A stretch of DNA of 64,000 nucleotides from the NCBI RefSeq assembly GCF_003977665.1, contig NZ_RYYV01000007.1, positions 236,330-300,329 on the forward strand, read 5' to 3'. The notes under the pieces were generated by a model. It was not told where the DNA came from, ran no database searches, and saw only the letters and a list, made by a program, of their open reading frames with translations. Numbering within the stretch: the stretch's first letter is position 1; every line of letters begins with the position of its first letter. This DNA comes from Dyella choica (lineage in GTDB: Bacteria > Pseudomonadota > Gammaproteobacteria > Xanthomonadales > Rhodanobacteraceae). Shown piece after piece: positions 61,019 through 64,000 of this stretch. A program made the position numbers and the translations under genes.

Positions 61019-63700
61019 TCAATGCTTGGCAGACATCGCACCCGCCAAATCCTGCACCTGCAAAGCCCGCTGCAATTTATCCAGCCCCAGCTTGCTGCGC
61101 AGCGTCAGCGTCACGCTCTGCCCTGGCAACAGATCCAGCGCGTTGTCCGACACCTCGGCATCGAGGTCGCCAAAGGAAACCCACACATTGCGTGCCAGCT
61201 TGTCGCTGGACAGCGTCAGCTGGTAGCCATCCGCGCCCGCCCGCAAACTGGATTTGATTTGTGGCACCGGCAAAGCCAGGGCCTTGGCCTCGTCGAAGAA
61301 CACCAGGTTGCGCGAAACCACCTTGCCGCCGTCGAGCAGTTCGAACACCGCAAACGTTGCATGCGGATCGGCACCGTTGAGCAGTTGCGCATCCGTATAG
61401 GTCGCAACCTTGGTACTGCTGAGCGCCGCAAGATTGGCTGCTTCCTCATGCTCGCCCAGCACCTTGCCGGAGAAATCCATCGTACGCATGCGCCAGCGCA
61501 GCGTGGTGGGCGTGGTGCTGTCGGAGACGAGGGAAACCGTCGTGCTGCCGTTGTTACGCAGGGCCGCAATCAACAACGGCGCGTAGAACCGCCGTGCATG
61601 GAACTGCAGCGCCTTCCAGCGTCCGAAATAATCGATGCTGGACCAGGATGCGCCCGGCCACACGTCATTGAGCTGCCAGTACATCGAGCCCATCGCCTGT
61701 GGCCGCGAAGCACGCAGGTGCTCAGCCGCCAGTTGGATGCCCTCGGCCTGCATCACCTGGCTCAGGTACACGAACGACGCGAAATCCTTCGGCTCGCCAT
61801 AGCTGCGCGTGATGTACAGCAACAGGCGTTTGTTGCCGTTGCCGCTGTCGAACTTCTGGTGCGCGCGCATCACCGGCGATTCCGGCTTGAGGTCGCCGGC
61901 CTGGGTGAAGGCGCGGATGGTGCGCATTTCCGGGAACGACTGCAGGCCGTATTCGGACTGGAAGCGCGGTGTCACGTTGAGGTATTCGGTGACCGGCTTG
62001 GCTTCGCCGGACCATACGTTCCAATAGTGATAGTCGCCGTCATCCAGCACGTTGGCCGCGCCTTCGTAATCGGTACTCGGCGAGCTGGCCCAATACGGTA
62101 CGGCCGGATCGTATTGCGTGACGACATTGCGCAGCGTGTTGCTGAACAGGTTGACCATGCCGGTCACCAGTTTTTCGCGCTCGTCGCCGGAAATCGCCTT
62201 CTTCAGCGCCAGGCGGTCGCTCCAGCCGTCCCAGCCGGTCTGCACTTCGTTGTTGCCGCACCAGAGCACGATGCTGGGATGATCGCGCAGGCGCTTCACC
62301 TGTTCGATCGCTTCCTGTTTCGTGCTCTCGACGAAGGCGGTATCGCTCGGCGGAATCGCCCCGCCGAACATGAAGTCTTGCCATACCATCAGGCCGAGCC
62401 GGTCGGTCAGTTCATAGAACGCATCCGGCATGTAGTAGCCGCCGCCCCAGATGCGCACCGCGTTCATGTTGGCGTCGCGCGCCGATTGCAGCACGCGTTC
62501 CATCTGCGCACTGCTGGTGCGCGGGGGAAAACTGTCGAACGGAATCATGTCCGCGCCCTTGGCGAACACCGGGATGCCATTGACCACGAAAGCGAAGCTT
62601 TTGCCCCAGGCATCCTTTTCGCGGCGTAACTCGACGCTGCGCAGGCCAGTTGCGCGCTGCACGTTGTACAACTCGGTGCCGCCGTCGCGCAGGCTGGCCT
62701 TGAACGTGTACAGGTCCTGCGCACCGTAACCGGCCGGATACCAGCGCCTGGGGTTCGCAATGCGCAGCGGCACGCTGACCGTGTTGCTGCCCGCATCGAC
62801 CGTAACGTCCTGCTCCGCGTGGGCGGCGACTTGTCCATCCGGACCGACCGCGTCCACGTTCACGTGCACCTGCTTGGAGGCGTCGGCAAGCACCTCGAAC
62901 TGCGCCGCCACCTGGGCGGCTTCGGCGCTTACGTAGTTCTGTTGGAGGTGGAACCCATTCACGCGCAGCGTATTCCAGCTGTCCAGGTGCACCGCCTGCC
63001 AGATGCCCTCGGTAACGATGCGCGGACCCCAGTCCCAGCCGTACTGATAGCCGGCCTTGCGCACGTAATTGGCAGTCTGCTTGCCCTTCGGCTCGTCGCC
63101 GAAAGCGGAATCGAATTCACCCGGCAGCGCATAAGGCTGCTTCAGCAGCCACGGCAGCAGGCGCTTGATCGGCGAATACAGCCGCACTTCCAGCTTATTG
63201 CTGCCTTCGTGCAGAGCGGCTTTCGCCGGCAGGCGCCAGCGGTGGAACATGTTGTCAGCCGATGCCAGCTTCTCCCCGTTGAGATAGACGTCGGCGTAGG
63301 TGTCCAGCCCGTCGAACACCAGTTCGGCATGATCGCGGGCAAGCGTGGCCGGATCGACGGTAAACGTGGTTTCGTACTGCCAGTCGGCCAGGCCCACCCA
63401 TTGCACGCGCGCTTCGTTGTCGCGATAGAACGGATCGGGCAGCAGCTTCGCCGCCAGCAGATCGGTCTGCACCGTGCCAGGCACCGTCGCGGCATGCCAG
63501 CGGGTGGCGTCGTGATGCTGCTTGGCCAGCGCATCGCCCTCAAGCAGGCGGAAGCGCCAACCGCTGTCCAAAGCTTGCGTCGTGGTTTGCGCGGCAACGT
63601 TGCTGGTCGCCATGGGCAGCAGCAGCGACAGCAGCAGGAGTTTCGAGTAGGGTCGGGCTGCGCCTGGGAACCAGCGAAGGGATGGAAGCATGCTGCTCAA
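61019..63700 (-). CDS. GH2 beta-mannosidase
   Basis: An 893-residue exported enzyme. The signal is KLLLLSLLLPMATSNVAA. N-terminal jelly-roll (WQYETTFTVDP, ELVFDGLDTYADVYLNGE quoted in part), Ig-like domain and TIM barrel with the acid/base Glu in LWCGNNEVQTGWDG (about residue 490) and nucleophile Glu in RFQSEYGLQSFPE (about 590). It removes the beta-1,4-linked core mannose of N-glycans or mannan. First gene of the pair with GH125. Confidence 0.95.
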   Translation of the reverse strand: MSSMLPSLRWFPGAARPYSKLLLLSLLLPMATSNVAAQTTTQALDSGWRFRLLEGDALAKQHHDATRWHAATVPGTVQTDLLAAKLLPDPFYRDNEARVQWVGLADWQYETTFTVDPATLARDHAELVFDGLDTYADVYLNGEKLASADNMFHRWRLPAKAALHEGSNKLEVRLYSPIKRLLPWLLKQPYALPGEFDSAFGDEPKGKQTANYVRKAGYQYGWDWGPRIVTEGIWQAVHLDSWNTLRVNGFHLQQNYVSAEAAQVAAQFEVLADASKQVHVNVDAVGPDGQVAAHAEQDVTVDAGSNTVSVPLRIANPRRWYPAGYGAQDLYTFKASLRDGGTELYNVQRATGLRSVELRREKDAWGKSFAFVVNGIPVFAKGADMIPFDSFPPRTSSAQMERVLQSARDANMNAVRIWGGGYYMPDAFYELTDRLGLMVWQDFMFGGAIPPSDTAFVESTKQEAIEQVKRLRDHPSIVLWCGNNEVQTGWDGWSDRLALKKAISGDEREKLVTGMVNLFSNTLRNVVTQYDPAVPYWASSPSTDYEGAANVLDDGDYHYWNVWSGEAKPVTEYLNVTPRFQSEYGLQSFPEMRTIRAFTQAGDLKPESPVMRAHQKFDSGNGNKRLLLYITRSYGEPKDFASFVYLSQVMQAEGIQLAAEHLRASRPQAMGSMYWQLNDVWPGASWSSIDYFGRWKALQFHARRFYAPLLIAALRNNGSTTVSLVSDSTTPTTLRWRMRTMDFSGKVLGEHEEAANLAALSSTKVATYTDAQLLNGADPHATFAVFELLDGGKVVSRNLVFFDEAKALALPVPQIKSSLRAGADGYQLTLSSDKLARNVWVSFGDLDAEVSDNALDLLPGQSVTLTLRSKLGLDKLQRALQVQDLAGAMSAKH

Positions 63701-64000
63701 GCCGTGTCTGCGTGGATATTTGTTTGCGCGAGAACGGGCAGGTCCAGACGCGCCCCTTTTTAAATCGATCTATATCAGCTCAGGCTAGCAGCTCGCAAGC
63801 GGGGGTGACAATCGAAGGTCGGGGTGTTGCCCCAACGGCCCCCTGGTCGCAGGGGTGCTGCATGTCGTAGCTTGCTACATTGCCTGCGGCGCTTTCGGTC
63901 GCGGAGCGACCGAGTCACTTTTCTTTGCTGGCCCAAAGAAAAGTAACCCAAAGAAATGGCCTAAAAGGCTCTTGGCATGGGTAAAGTAAAAGCCTGAACG
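63701..64000. other. Upstream region of GH2 and right end of window
   Basis: Bases 63762-63773 (AAATCGATCTAT) are an A/T-rich near-palindrome that could be a LacI-type operator for the beta-mannosidase. No gene is seen. The right part contains the hairpin repeat listed separately. Confidence 0.4.
63896..63943. repeat. Double hairpin repeat (CGGTCGC and CTTTTCTTT)
   Basis: CGGTCGC pairs with GCGACCG around GGA (63896-63912) and CTTTTCTTT (63918-63926) pairs with AAAGAAAAG (63935-63943). Sequences of this kind (CTTTGCTGGCCCAAAGAAAAG) are widespread intergenic repeats in this group, in my experience. Confidence 0.55.

Noticed and set aside
61013..62629. 538-residue open frame antisense to GH2
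   Set aside because: Shadow frame with no family features.

Overview
The window looks like chromosomal DNA of a high-GC gammaproteobacterium of the Xanthomonadales (Lysobacterales), most likely Rhodanobacteraceae (Dyella, Luteibacter or Rhodanobacter type). The reasons are a Xanthomonas/Pseudomonas-like AlgZ-AlgR-hemC block, a large TonB-dependent receptor, several secreted S9 and M61 peptidases, glycosidases for high-mannose glycans, many c-di-GMP proteins and a dispersed imperfect palindrome that begins GTAGGCTGGG and ends CCCAGCCTACG. The genus is an inference. No rRNA, tRNA, CRISPR array or complete insertion sequence was seen.

Layout. 1-8.6 kb: a long inverted repeat, a TonB-dependent receptor, the convergent sensor kinase/regulator/hemC operon, a carboxylesterase and a cysteine-hydrolase/GlxA-type regulator pair. 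8.6-15 kb: two divergent S9 peptidases, a PadR repressor with a clear double operator, and a DUF899 protein. 15-24.7 kb: two diguanylate cyclases, an LpxO-like hydroxylase, an orphan HigA antitoxin, Kup, Dps, a DoxX-like protein, a class A beta-lactamase and a membrane protein. 24.7-28.9 kb: an FAD monooxygenase and a GH92 alpha-mannosidase.

29.3-37.4 kb is an accessory island by content: an orphan VgrG cluster of the type VI secretion system with a DUF6931 protein, a lipase-fold effector candidate with an overlapping lipoprotein (probable immunity), a PAAR protein with an extra N-terminal domain and a small upstream partner, then an SPFH protein with an unknown overlapping partner and a secreted protein of unknown function. 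37.5-43.7 kb holds a second-type Lnt-like acyltransferase controlled by a TetR protein, several small secreted proteins and a MocR regulator.

43.7-49.5 kb is the most unusual block: five genes in one direction encode a two-step NAD salvage route (NadM-Nudix and NadV) followed by a radical SAM enzyme, a fold-type I PLP enzyme and a methyltransferase, the last three joined by 4-base overlaps. I know of no described pathway with this make-up. 49.8-59.4 kb: a multi-zinc-ribbon protein, an M61 peptidase with PDZ, a SLOG-family protein overlapping a secreted glycosidase-like protein, and a three-gene phosphorelay ending in a REC-GGDEF-EAL protein. 59.5-63.7 kb: GH125 alpha-mannosidase and GH2 beta-mannosidase, which together with the GH92 enzyme could dismantle high-mannose glycans.

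A family of at least eleven palindromic repeats sits in the intergenic gaps, and in four cases the stop codon of the neighbouring gene lies inside the repeat.
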